The notes below the pieces were generated by a model that was not told the origin of the DNA, ran no database searches, and saw nothing but the letters and a program-made list of their open reading frames with translations. Made by a program: the position numbers and the translations under genes. A stretch of 13,162 bases of DNA from assembly GCA_934276485.1 (NCBI GenBank), contig CAKQTE010000011.1:1-13162 (forward strand), given 5' to 3'. This document shows positions 7,533 through 12,890 of the stretch, piece after piece. How positions within the stretch are numbered: the stretch's first letter is position 1; every line of letters begins with the position of its first letter. Source of the stretch: an uncultured Spirochaetales bacterium. Its GTDB lineage: Bacteria > Spirochaetota > Spirochaetia > Sphaerochaetales > Sphaerochaetaceae.

Positions 7533-7781
7533 TGTTACAGTCTACCATATTGCGCTCTTCAATGCCAAATCATACACATTAAGTGTTGTTGCCCTAAGTA
7601 GACGTGACAACTCTCCCGCCTAAAGACGGAAATATTCCCGCATGGATTTTATAAAGCAGGCAAGACAAAGATATTTTCTTATGCTTCCTACTTGGGGATT
7701 CTGAGAAAAGTAACCAGATAACGCCCATATCTTAAGAACATCTTTTATGAATGAAAAGCATATGATCAATGGTACTCTACG
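7533..7781. other. Gene-free interval before the structured leader
   Basis: Contains the upstream region of the coiled-coil gene and the IS605-like end at 7605-7640. On the minus strand one frame is open for about 55 codons ending at 7620, but it has no credible start or family match. The rest is plain AT-rich sequence in which I see no gene. Confidence 0.5.
7605..7640 (-). mobile_element. Solitary IS200/IS605-like right-end hairpin (remnant)
   Basis: On the minus strand, CCGTC-TTTA-GGCGG (7629-7616, one mismatch) is followed by GAGAG and TTGTCAC. This is the architecture of an IS605-group right end: a hairpin with TTTA loop, then GGAG and a GTCA-like cleavage motif. The intact right end at 12743-12774 has the same order (hairpin with TTTA loop, GGAG, GTCAA). 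A smaller hairpin GGAA-TAT-TTCC (7638-7628) abuts it. No tnpB or tnpA frame accompanies it, so it is either a relict or a small non-autonomous element. Confidence 0.5.
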
Positions 7782-7801
7782 AGTGTTAAGGCGTTAACAC
7801 T
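7782..7801. promoter_or_regulatory. Inverted repeat AGTGTTAA-GGCG-TTAACACT, candidate operator
   Basis: Perfect eight-base arms flank a four-base centre, starting 32 bases upstream of a TTGACA box. A near-copy of the half site, AGTGCTAAG, recurs at 7826-7834 between the -35 and -10 boxes. Sites on both sides of a -35 element suit a repressor that could loop or occlude the promoter. Confidence 0.5.
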
Positions 7802-7807
7802 TTGTAC

Positions 7808-7843
7808 GATTTGTTGACAAATCATAGTGCTAAGCTTTATTCT
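7808..7843 (+). promoter_or_regulatory. Promoter of the DbpA-like/MBL operon with palindromic -35 region
   Basis: A consensus TTGACA (7814-7819) sits inside a perfect palindrome GATTTGT-TG-ACAAATC (7808-7823). An 18-base spacer leads to TATTCT (7838-7843), a weaker -10. Transcription would begin near 7850, giving a leader of nearly 100 nt. Confidence 0.5.
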
Positions 7844-7851
7844 TTTGACGT

Positions 7852-7929
7852 GCGTTCCTTCTTTTCCATCCACTGGAGGAACGCTTTAATCTGTCTTTAT
7901 AAGATAAAGAAATAACCCCTTTTAAAGGG
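7852..7929 (+). promoter_or_regulatory. Structured 5' leader with three successive stem-loops
   Basis: Three inverted repeats follow each other. GCGTTCCT (7852-7859) pairs with AGGAACGC (7877-7884), with a small inner CCA/TGG stem. TCTTTAT (7894-7900) pairs with ATAAAGA (7904-7910) around AAG. CCCTTT (7917-7922) pairs with AAAGGG (7924-7929) around one base. The last arm ends five bases before the TAGGAG ribosome-binding site (7934-7939). None is followed by a T-tract, so these are not ordinary terminators; they could influence translation or mRNA stability. Confidence 0.5.
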
Positions 7930-7946
7930 CGTGTAGGAGTTTGTAA

Positions 7947-8495
7947 ATGGAAAAAGCGGATGAAGAACGCTTGTCAATGAAAATTGATCAAATGTTGGAA
8001 AAAATCAACACAGATCCAAATCCAGAAGAGCTTGAAGAAATCAAGAAATTGATTAAAAAGAAGGTACCTTTCACAAGAAGAGGATATTTTTCAGCAATCC
8101 TTCTAAAAGCCATGGCATCAAAAAGCGAGAAGAGTGAAAAGACGGAGAGGCCTGAAAAGAGAAAATCTCCAGTTCAAGACAAGCCAGTCCAGGTTATCAG
8201 AAAGAAAGAACCAAGTGCTAAGCCAGCTTTAGAAAGAGAAGAAAGAGTTCTTCCAGAAGGCGCTAAGACATTGTATCTAAACATCGGAAAGATGAAGCAC
8301 CTATATGGCAAGGATCTATCTAAATTGTTGCAGACTGAGCTTGGAATCACAAGAGACGATATCTACACTCTTAGAGTCCACGATAAGTATTCCTTCATTA
8401 CAATGAGTGAAGAGAATTGCGAGAAAGCAATTGCTAAGCTCAACGGAATGGAGATCAACGGTAGAAAAGCACAAATCAACTATTCAAACAGATGA
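7947..8495 (+). CDS. Stand-alone DbpA-type RNA-binding domain protein
   Basis: A 182-residue basic protein. Residues about 107-182 match the C-terminal RNA-binding domain of the DEAD-box helicase DbpA: TLYLNIGKMKHLYGKDL, then LGITRDDIYTLRVHDKYSFITM, then LNGMEINGRKAQINYS, the RRM-like pattern that in DbpA recognises 23S rRNA. The helicase core is absent and not encoded nearby. The N-terminal 60 residues are helical (EELEEIKKLIKKK) and contain VPFTRRGYFSAILLKAM. Residues 58-105 are a Lys/Glu/Pro/Ser-rich linker. TAGGAG lies seven bases before the ATG. The gene overlaps the following hydrolase gene by ATGA and is preceded by an unusual palindromic leader. A ribosome-assembly or RNA-chaperone role is likely by family, but the true target is unknown. 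Confidence 0.85.
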   Translation: MEKADEERLSMKIDQMLEKINTDPNPEELEEIKKLIKKKVPFTRRGYFSAILLKAMASKSEKSEKTERPEKRKSPVQDKPVQVIRKKEPSAKPALEREERVLPEGAKTLYLNIGKMKHLYGKDLSKLLQTELGITRDDIYTLRVHDKYSFITMSEENCEKAIAKLNGMEINGRKAQINYSNR

Positions 8496-9124
8496 ACATT
8501 CAGCCCTTTGTCCTAGGAATTGGATATACCAATTCATACATTGTCTATTCAAAAAAAAATCAAGATGCTTTGATCATTGACGCACCAAACGGGACAGAGG
8601 CGCTACGAGCGTTCGTTTCAGACCATTCATTGAATGTAGTGGCTATACTTCTAACACATGGCCACTACGACCATGTGCTAGGGCTAGCAGAGCTAACCAA
8701 GGCTTATCCTGAAGCCCTAGTATATCTAGATAAGAATGACGATTGCTTTCTCGAGGATGGAGGGAAAGCAAATATATCACTCTTGAAAACATCTCCTCTA
8801 CTAGAAGAATTCAAAGACAACTTTTCAAATCTTCCTCGTACATGGAACAACTATGAAGATGAAGTATTTGGATTTGAAGTGATACACACTCCAGGCCACA
8901 CCCTTGGCTCTGTATGCTTATATAACAAAGAGAACAAAGTGCTTTTTTCTGGCGATACTCTATTCAGATCCGGAATTGGTAGAACTGATCTAGGTGGAGA
9001 CTATAGCTTGATGCTAAAGAGCCTTGATAAGCTAAAGACTCTCGCTCCAGATACTACAGTGCTTCCAGGGCATGGAGAATTCACAACTATCAAAGACGAG
9101 ATAAAATACAATCCATACCTATAA
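8492..9124 (+). CDS. Metallo-beta-lactamase-fold hydrolase (glyoxalase II-like)
   Basis: A 210-residue cytoplasmic hydrolase of the MBL superfamily, in the small glyoxalase II-like branch (thioester or related substrates; the actual substrate is unknown). Zinc ligands are present in order: LLTHGHYDHVLG (H56, H58, D60, H61), HTPGHTLGS (H136), FSGDTLF (D155) and LPGHGEFT (H194). GIGRTDLGGD after the aspartate motif is typical of this subgroup. The length fits the short YcbL-like form, which lacks the C-terminal substrate domain of classical glyoxalase II. The start ATG overlaps the stop of the RNA-binding protein gene (ATGA), indicating translational coupling. The stop codon lies against the A-tract of the convergent terminator. 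Confidence 0.9.
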   Translation: MNIQPFVLGIGYTNSYIVYSKKNQDALIIDAPNGTEALRAFVSDHSLNVVAILLTHGHYDHVLGLAELTKAYPEALVYLDKNDDCFLEDGGKANISLLKTSPLLEEFKDNFSNLPRTWNNYEDEVFGFEVIHTPGHTLGSVCLYNKENKVLFSGDTLFRSGIGRTDLGGDYSLMLKSLDKLKTLAPDTTVLPGHGEFTTIKDEIKYNPYL

Positions 9125-9160
9125 AAAAACAAGCAACCCCTAGATGGAGTTGCATGCTTG
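9123..9160 (-). terminator. Intrinsic terminator of the DksA-like gene
   Basis: On the minus strand a GC-containing stem (bases of 9146-9160 pairing with 9130-9140; arms CAAGC...CAAC..CC and GGGGTTGCTTG, with an ATG bulge and loop ATCTA) is followed by seven T residues (9129-9123). It lies 15 bases beyond the stop of the gene at 9176. Read on the plus strand it has no T-tract, so it serves mainly the leftward transcript. Confidence 0.75.
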
Positions 9161-9175
9161 ATCAAACAAATATCT

Positions 9176-9526
9176 TTACAATCTTTCGTTTGCAGATTTG
9201 CATTCAACACAAAGAACTGCTGAAGGAATTGCTCTAAGTCTTCCTTCTGGAATCTTCTTTCCACACTGAAGGCAATAACCATACTTACCTTCGTTTATTC
9301 TCTTTAGCGCACCTTCTATAGCCTTAAGCTTCTTTGCATCCATTGCATTAAGTGCTTCCATGTTTCTGTAAGCACCCTCATCACTTGATAGATCACTAGA
9401 ATCCCCTCTTCCAGAGGACATCATAGCCTCATCCTTGAACTTGTCTTCCTCGCTATTAAGCTTGGAAATCAAACTAGCTCTCTCTTCGAGTAGCTTCTCT
9501 TTCATTTCTTGTGTAAAAGCGTCCAT
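9176..9526 (-). CDS. TraR/DksA-family zinc-finger transcription regulator
   Basis: A 116-residue protein that should bind in the RNA polymerase secondary channel and modulate initiation, as DksA does with ppGpp. A helical hairpin (about residues 3-80) carries DSSDLS (42-47) where E. coli DksA has the coiled-coil tip motif DxxDxA, so both aspartates are kept and Ala is replaced by Ser. The C4 zinc finger is intact (C85, C88, C106, C109), in the context YGYCLQCGKKI...LCVECK. It is shorter than E. coli DksA (151 residues), similar to spirochaetal and Gram-positive relatives. The frame extends five codons to a GTG at 9541, but that GTG and the next codon form the GGAG ribosome-binding site for the ATG at 9526, so 9526 is preferred. 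A promoter and terminator frame it as a single-gene unit. Confidence 0.9.
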   Translation of the reverse strand: MDAFTQEMKEKLLEERASLISKLNSEEDKFKDEAMMSSGRGDSSDLSSDEGAYRNMEALNAMDAKKLKAIEGALKRINEGKYGYCLQCGKKIPEGRLRAIPSAVLCVECKSANERL

Positions 9527-9541
9527 TTCAATTCGCTCCAC

Positions 9542-9685
9542 TTAATTTTTAATGTCCATAAAATAGACGCTATTTCAAAGAATATCAAGTTTTTTATTTT
9601 CAAAACTCTTTATTTTTTGACATAATAATTTGCGTTTAATTCAGATTAATCAAACAAATCTTTATGTCTAAAAGAATTGACTACA
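9542..9685. other. AT-rich spacer between two leftward units
   Basis: Besides the DksA-gene promoter, the spacer shows only A/T runs and a weak AGTTTT/AAAACT pairing near 9590-9606. No convincing terminator for the thrH unit is seen here. Confidence 0.4.
9560..9588 (-). promoter_or_regulatory. Promoter of the DksA-like gene with overlapping small palindrome
   Basis: On the minus strand TTGATA (9588-9583) and TATTTT (9565-9560) are spaced by 17 bases, about 34 bases upstream of the ATG. AAATAG-ACG-CTATTT (9561-9575) is symmetric and overlaps the -10 box and spacer, so it could be an operator. Six-base arms of this kind also occur by chance. Confidence 0.5.
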
Positions 9686-9907
9686 CTACTTTTTCTTTTC
9701 ACAAGAATAGAAGTTTGTGACAAAATCCTTACTGAAATGAATAAGGAAAAAGACAATTATCAAATAAATGATGAAAACAAGCAGCTTTACCCACACAGGT
9801 CCTGTATAAACAGTACCCAAAAGCAAGAATCCTATGGTCATGCCTAAAAGAAGAACTACTATGCTGATAACAAATCCAACTTTGCCATTCTTTTGTTTCT
9901 TCTTCAA
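9686..9907 (-). CDS. Small two-helix membrane protein, unknown function
   Basis: A 73-residue protein with a basic N-terminus (KKKQKNGK), two strongly hydrophobic segments (about residues 11-34 and 39-58) and a polar tail ending CEKKK. I do not recognise a family. The start is TTG, two bases after the thrH stop codon. GAGAGGA lies about ten bases upstream, inside the thrH end, and the next Met (residue 23) would break the first helix, so TTG is the likely start. The tight spacing indicates co-transcription and probably translational coupling with thrH. Confidence 0.65.
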   Translation of the reverse strand: MKKKQKNGKVGFVISIVVLLLGMTIGFLLLGTVYTGPVWVKLLVFIIYLIIVFFLIHFSKDFVTNFYSCEKKK

Positions 9908-9909
9908 AG

Positions 9910-10527
9910 CTATCGATCCTCTCTGCTATTAACGAACTTCTCTATCTCTTTATAGAATTCATCGTATTCAGTGCATAGCTTTAAATTTGGCTCTTCGGCA
10001 AGAATTCGTTCAGGCGCACGAAATAGGCATCCTGCGTCAGAAGAATGAATCATTTCCAAATCGTTATAGCTATCTCCTGCTGCAAATGTCCTGATACCCA
10101 TGGACTTGAAACCTTCAATGGCTTTCTTCTTTCCATTTGTCTGTCTCATTCTTATGCCCTGAATCATTCCATCAGAATCTATATCCAAGCTATTTGATAG
10201 GATTGTTGGCCAACCAAGCTGCTTCATCAAAGGCTTTGCAAATTCAGAAAAGGTATCTGAAAGGATAACAACCTGTGTCAGCTCTCTTAGCTTATCCAAG
10301 AACTCTTTCGCACCCTCTAATGGTTTGATATCAGCAATGACAGCCTGAATATCCTTAAGCCCAAGATTGTGCGTGCGAAGAATATCGATGCGATAGTACA
10401 TCAACTTCTCGTAGTCAGGCTCTTCGCGAGTAGTACGCCTTAACTCTTTGATTCCAGTCTGCTCTGAAAACGCGATCCATATTTCAGGAACCAATACACC
10501 TTCTAAATCCAAACAAACTAATTCCAT
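9910..10527 (-). CDS. thrH: Bifunctional phosphoserine phosphatase / homoserine phosphotransferase ThrH
   Basis: HAD-superfamily enzyme closely resembling Pseudomonas ThrH in length (205 residues) and sequence. In that protein it dephosphorylates phosphoserine and can transfer the phosphate to homoserine, linking serine and threonine synthesis. HAD motif I is CLDLEGVLVPEIWIAF with nucleophile D7; the DLE form (E9 rather than D) is characteristic of ThrH. Motif II is VILSDTF (S90-D91), the motif III lysine lies in GKKKAIEGFKS (about 132-142), and motif IV is AAGDSYNDLEM (D152, D156). The cap region KPLEGAKEFLDKLRE is also typical. AAGGAAG precedes the ATG at good spacing. No other serine or threonine pathway gene is in the window. 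It heads a two-gene unit with the small membrane protein and is divergent from the DMT transporter gene. Confidence 0.95.
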   Translation of the reverse strand: MELVCLDLEGVLVPEIWIAFSEQTGIKELRRTTREEPDYEKLMYYRIDILRTHNLGLKDIQAVIADIKPLEGAKEFLDKLRELTQVVILSDTFSEFAKPLMKQLGWPTILSNSLDIDSDGMIQGIRMRQTNGKKKAIEGFKSMGIRTFAAGDSYNDLEMIHSSDAGCLFRAPERILAEEPNLKLCTEYDEFYKEIEKFVNSREDR

Positions 10528-10582
10528 TTATTCTTCCTTAATCAATTATTTCCAATAGCAAGAATTTGAGCAATCGAATAAC

Positions 10583-11491
10583 ATGAAAAACATGAATAAA
10601 AACAATTCTTTTCTCTCATATATAGTAGCATTCCTGATCGGAGCTGTAATTTCAGTGATGGTTCTATTCAATACAAAGCTTGGAAACCTAACCACAAATG
10701 AAGTTTCAATATGTATAAACCAAATAGTTGGGATCATAGCATTAACTCTGATAATGACAATTGGACGAAAAAACACAACAATAAATCCCAAGCGAGAAAA
10801 GAGTGTTTGGTGGCAGTGGTTCGGAGGCCTATTTGGACTTGTGATCCTATCTATCAACTACTACTCAGTCTCCTATGCAGGTGCAACTATCGCTATGGCA
10901 ACAGCTGTCCTTGGACAATGTCTTGCTGGAGCTGTTATGGATGCGACTGGCTGGATGGGAATCAAAAAGCAAGCACTATCAAGAAAGAAGATACTTTCAC
11001 TATTGATCTCCCTGGTAGGTATTCTATTGATGATCTTCTATCCAAGAAAAGGGACAACAGCAAAATCGATTCTATTTGGGCTATCTGGCATAGGCGCAGG
11101 AATTCTGACAATGATCCAGATGGTATATAACTCAAACTTTGCAAAGAAGAAAGGTGCTTTCTTCTCTGCTCGCCAAAATGTAATATCTGGACTATTTGGC
11201 ATCGCACTATTCATGATTGTTTTCAAGCGTAGTGCATCGATCGAGGGCTTTAAGGCACTCTCAAGCGTTCCTTTCTTGATTATCATCATGGGAGGCCTAC
11301 TTGCAAACTTCGTAGTTGTTGGAACAAACACAATAATACACAGGATTCCTGCAGCAGATTCATCGATCCTGATGTCCTCAGGTCAGATCATCACAGCAGT
11401 TCTTATCGATGCCCTTGTCATTTCGAATTTCGATATGCCACTACTCTTCGGAGCCATCTTGATGGTTCTGGGTATTGTTCTTGGAAGATGA
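10583..11491 (+). CDS. DMT-superfamily transporter, duplicated DUF606/YdcZ type
   Basis: A 302-residue inner-membrane protein with about ten hydrophobic segments. Two homologous-looking halves are visible. The first (about 10-150) has the DUF606 pattern WWQWFGGLFG, ATAVLGQCLAGAVMDATGW and a Lys/Arg-rich loop before LLISLVGILLM. The second (about 163-302) repeats it with GGLLANFVVVGTN, SSGQIITAVLIDAL and LFGAILMVLGIVL. Most DUF606 proteins are single 140-150-residue units, so this is a fused pair. The substrate is not predictable. The ATG at 10583 has a weak ribosome-binding site, and an ATG three codons later is an alternative. It is divergent from thrH (55-base spacer) and its last 51 bp overlap the convergent AI-2E-type gene. 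Confidence 0.85.
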   Translation: MKNMNKNNSFLSYIVAFLIGAVISVMVLFNTKLGNLTTNEVSICINQIVGIIALTLIMTIGRKNTTINPKREKSVWWQWFGGLFGLVILSINYYSVSYAGATIAMATAVLGQCLAGAVMDATGWMGIKKQALSRKKILSLLISLVGILLMIFYPRKGTTAKSILFGLSGIGAGILTMIQMVYNSNFAKKKGAFFSARQNVISGLFGIALFMIVFKRSASIEGFKALSSVPFLIIIMGGLLANFVVVGTNTIIHRIPAADSSILMSSGQIITAVLIDALVISNFDMPLLFGAILMVLGIVLGR

Positions 11492-12652
11492 TTTAAACCT
11501 AGATAGATAATAAAAGACACCTGTCTTACCTTCTCTATGACGTCTATCGACTTTACGTCTACGTCTCTCTTCTTCTTTTGCATACCCAGTACCCGAAGAA
11601 AGAATAACTGCAATTGGATGCAATGATGGTATATTTGAACAAATAACCTGCATCATTGATGTAAGAGGGACTGCCAAGAACATTCCTACGATTCCCCAAA
11701 CATAGCCCCAGACTGCAAGGGATATCAATATAACAAGTGGTGATAGGTTCAACTGCACACCTTGGATCTTTGGGTCAACTATATTGCCAAGAATCATTTC
11801 AATTCCAATGAACATCAAGCTGACAAATATGATTCTGTTCCATTGCGGCATGAATTGAACAAGAGACATGAACATTACCATTCCAGTTACAACAATTGAT
11901 CCAATTGTAGGAATGAAATTAAGCATGAAAGCCAACAATCCCCATACAAGAGGGAAATCAACACCAGCAAGAATTGCTGTGATATAGAACATGATTCCTG
12001 TTGCTGCGCTAATTGCAACCTTTAGCATCAAGTACTTAGCAGTCTGTCTATTCATTCTTCCAACAATATCGATAACTTGCTTACCCTTGTTCTCAGGAAG
12101 AGCTACTGCAAGCTTTGGAAGAATGGTGTTTCTCTCAAGAATCAAGAACATCAAATACAAGAAGATCAATAAAGCGTCTCCCAAGAGGCTTATGAATCTT
12201 GTACTGGCTGTTGCAACAAATGATGATAGAAGACCATACCAGTCGAAGTTGATCCAAGCTAGTATCGAAGGCATATCTTCAGCGGACATATCAAAGACAA
12301 GCCTAAGCTTTGCTGTAATCATAGCATCAAGATCATTGATCCTTTGCACATAGAACATCAACTTTTCTTTCTCCATCAGAACATTCAAAATAGAGAAGAA
12401 AGCATAGAAGAAAAGTACAAATATGAAGAGTACAAACACAAGAGCCAAGATCATCGACAGCATCTTTGGCATCTTTGCTTTATCACACTTATTCAATAGC
12501 TGATTGACAAATACAAACAAGAATACAGCAATCACTATTGGAAGAAAAACGCTGGAAACGCTTTTTAGGATAAACAATGCAAGTATTATAGCCATGAAAA
12601 CCAAGGCCATATTAGCTGCTTTTGAATGTAAATCTTCTTTCAAAGTACTCAT
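11441..12652 (-). CDS. AI-2E family (PerM/TqsA-like) transporter
   Basis: A 403-residue polytopic inner-membrane protein of the AI-2E exporter family. Members are linked to autoinducer-2 export, Na+/H+ antiport or other efflux, so the substrate is open. Hydrophobic segments cluster at residues 13-50 and 65-92. A long extracytoplasmic or peripheral stretch (about 93-150) follows, then a second membrane block (about 155-350) with the family's conserved features: LPENKGKQVIDIVGRMN, FMLNFIPTIGSIV and VDPKIQGVQLNLSPLVILISLAVWGYVWGIVG (in shorter pieces), then GMFLAVPLTSMMQ. The C-terminal 45 residues are very basic (EERRRRKVDRRHRE) then polar, unlike the core. Part of this tail is encoded in the 51-bp overlap with the convergent DMT gene. 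GAGGA lies 12 bases before the ATG, a long spacing. Confidence 0.92.
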   Translation of the reverse strand: MSTLKEDLHSKAANMALVFMAIILALFILKSVSSVFLPIVIAVFLFVFVNQLLNKCDKAKMPKMLSMILALVFVLFIFVLFFYAFFSILNVLMEKEKLMFYVQRINDLDAMITAKLRLVFDMSAEDMPSILAWINFDWYGLLSSFVATASTRFISLLGDALLIFLYLMFLILERNTILPKLAVALPENKGKQVIDIVGRMNRQTAKYLMLKVAISAATGIMFYITAILAGVDFPLVWGLLAFMLNFIPTIGSIVVTGMVMFMSLVQFMPQWNRIIFVSLMFIGIEMILGNIVDPKIQGVQLNLSPLVILISLAVWGYVWGIVGMFLAVPLTSMMQVICSNIPSLHPIAVILSSGTGYAKEEERRRRKVDRRHREGKTGVFYYLSRFKSSSKNNTQNHQDGSEE

Positions 12653-12671
12653 GGCTTGAGTATATCCTCAT

Positions 12672-12696
12672 AATATCAAGCCACACAATATCAAGC
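12672..12696. repeat. Tandem 10-bp direct repeat AATATCAAGC, period 15
   Basis: Two exact copies (12672-12681 and 12687-12696) lie just upstream of the AI-2E-type gene. On the gene's strand each reads GCTTGATATT and so includes a TTGATA box. This could be two regulator half-sites or duplicated -35-like elements, but no well-placed -10 was found. Confidence 0.4.
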
Positions 12697-12742
12697 AGAA
12701 TCGAATTTACATAAAATCATTAAACAACTGAGAAAGAAAAAA

Positions 12743-12774
12743 TTGACGTACTCCAACGGCTAAAGCCTGTTGGA
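12743..12774 (-). mobile_element. IS200/IS605 right end (terminal hairpin and cleavage motif)
   Basis: On the minus strand TCCAAC-A-GGC-TTTA-GCC-GTTGGA is a nine-pair hairpin with one bulged A. It is followed by GTACGTCAA, the subterminal hairpin plus TCAA-type cleavage site of IS605-group elements. The element tip should be near 12743, and everything to the left is host sequence. Confidence 0.75.
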
Positions 12775-12890
12775 TTCTGGCCCTGCAAGCGATGAATGCA
12801 CCCGAAGGCGTCTTACTCCATCTCGAACCTCTGAGGCCCGTCCAGCCTCAGCCTTTATAGTGGCCTAAACCTCTTCTAATTTTTAAGCAT
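12747..12890 (-). ncRNA. Candidate omega (guide) RNA of the TnpB element
   Basis: TnpB nucleases are known to use an RNA from the 3' end of their gene through the transposon right end. This interval, downstream of the TnpB stop, folds well on the minus strand: CTGAGGC/GCCTCAG with a seven-base loop (12851-12831), a UUCG-capped stem (12810-12799) and the right-end hairpin (12774-12752). The guide would continue into host sequence left of 12743. The 5' boundary is a guess. Confidence 0.5.

Noticed and set aside
7616..7640. CRISPR-like or attachment-site repeat
   Set aside because: There is a single hairpin with no spaced repeats and no integrase nearby; the IS605-end interpretation fits better.
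7620..7787. Minus-strand frame of about 55 codons without a stop in the gap before the DbpA-domain gene
   Set aside because: No plausible start codon or ribosome-binding site, ends inside the IS605-like hairpin, and no recognisable family; more likely remnant or chance.
7852..7929. Possible known riboswitch or T-box in the leader
   Set aside because: No T-box sequence, aptamer core or terminator with T-tract could be recognised; only simple stems are seen.
9146..9175. Terminator for the plus-strand MBL hydrolase gene at the same hairpin
   Set aside because: No T-rich tract follows the hairpin on the plus strand; only the minus-strand reading has seven Ts.
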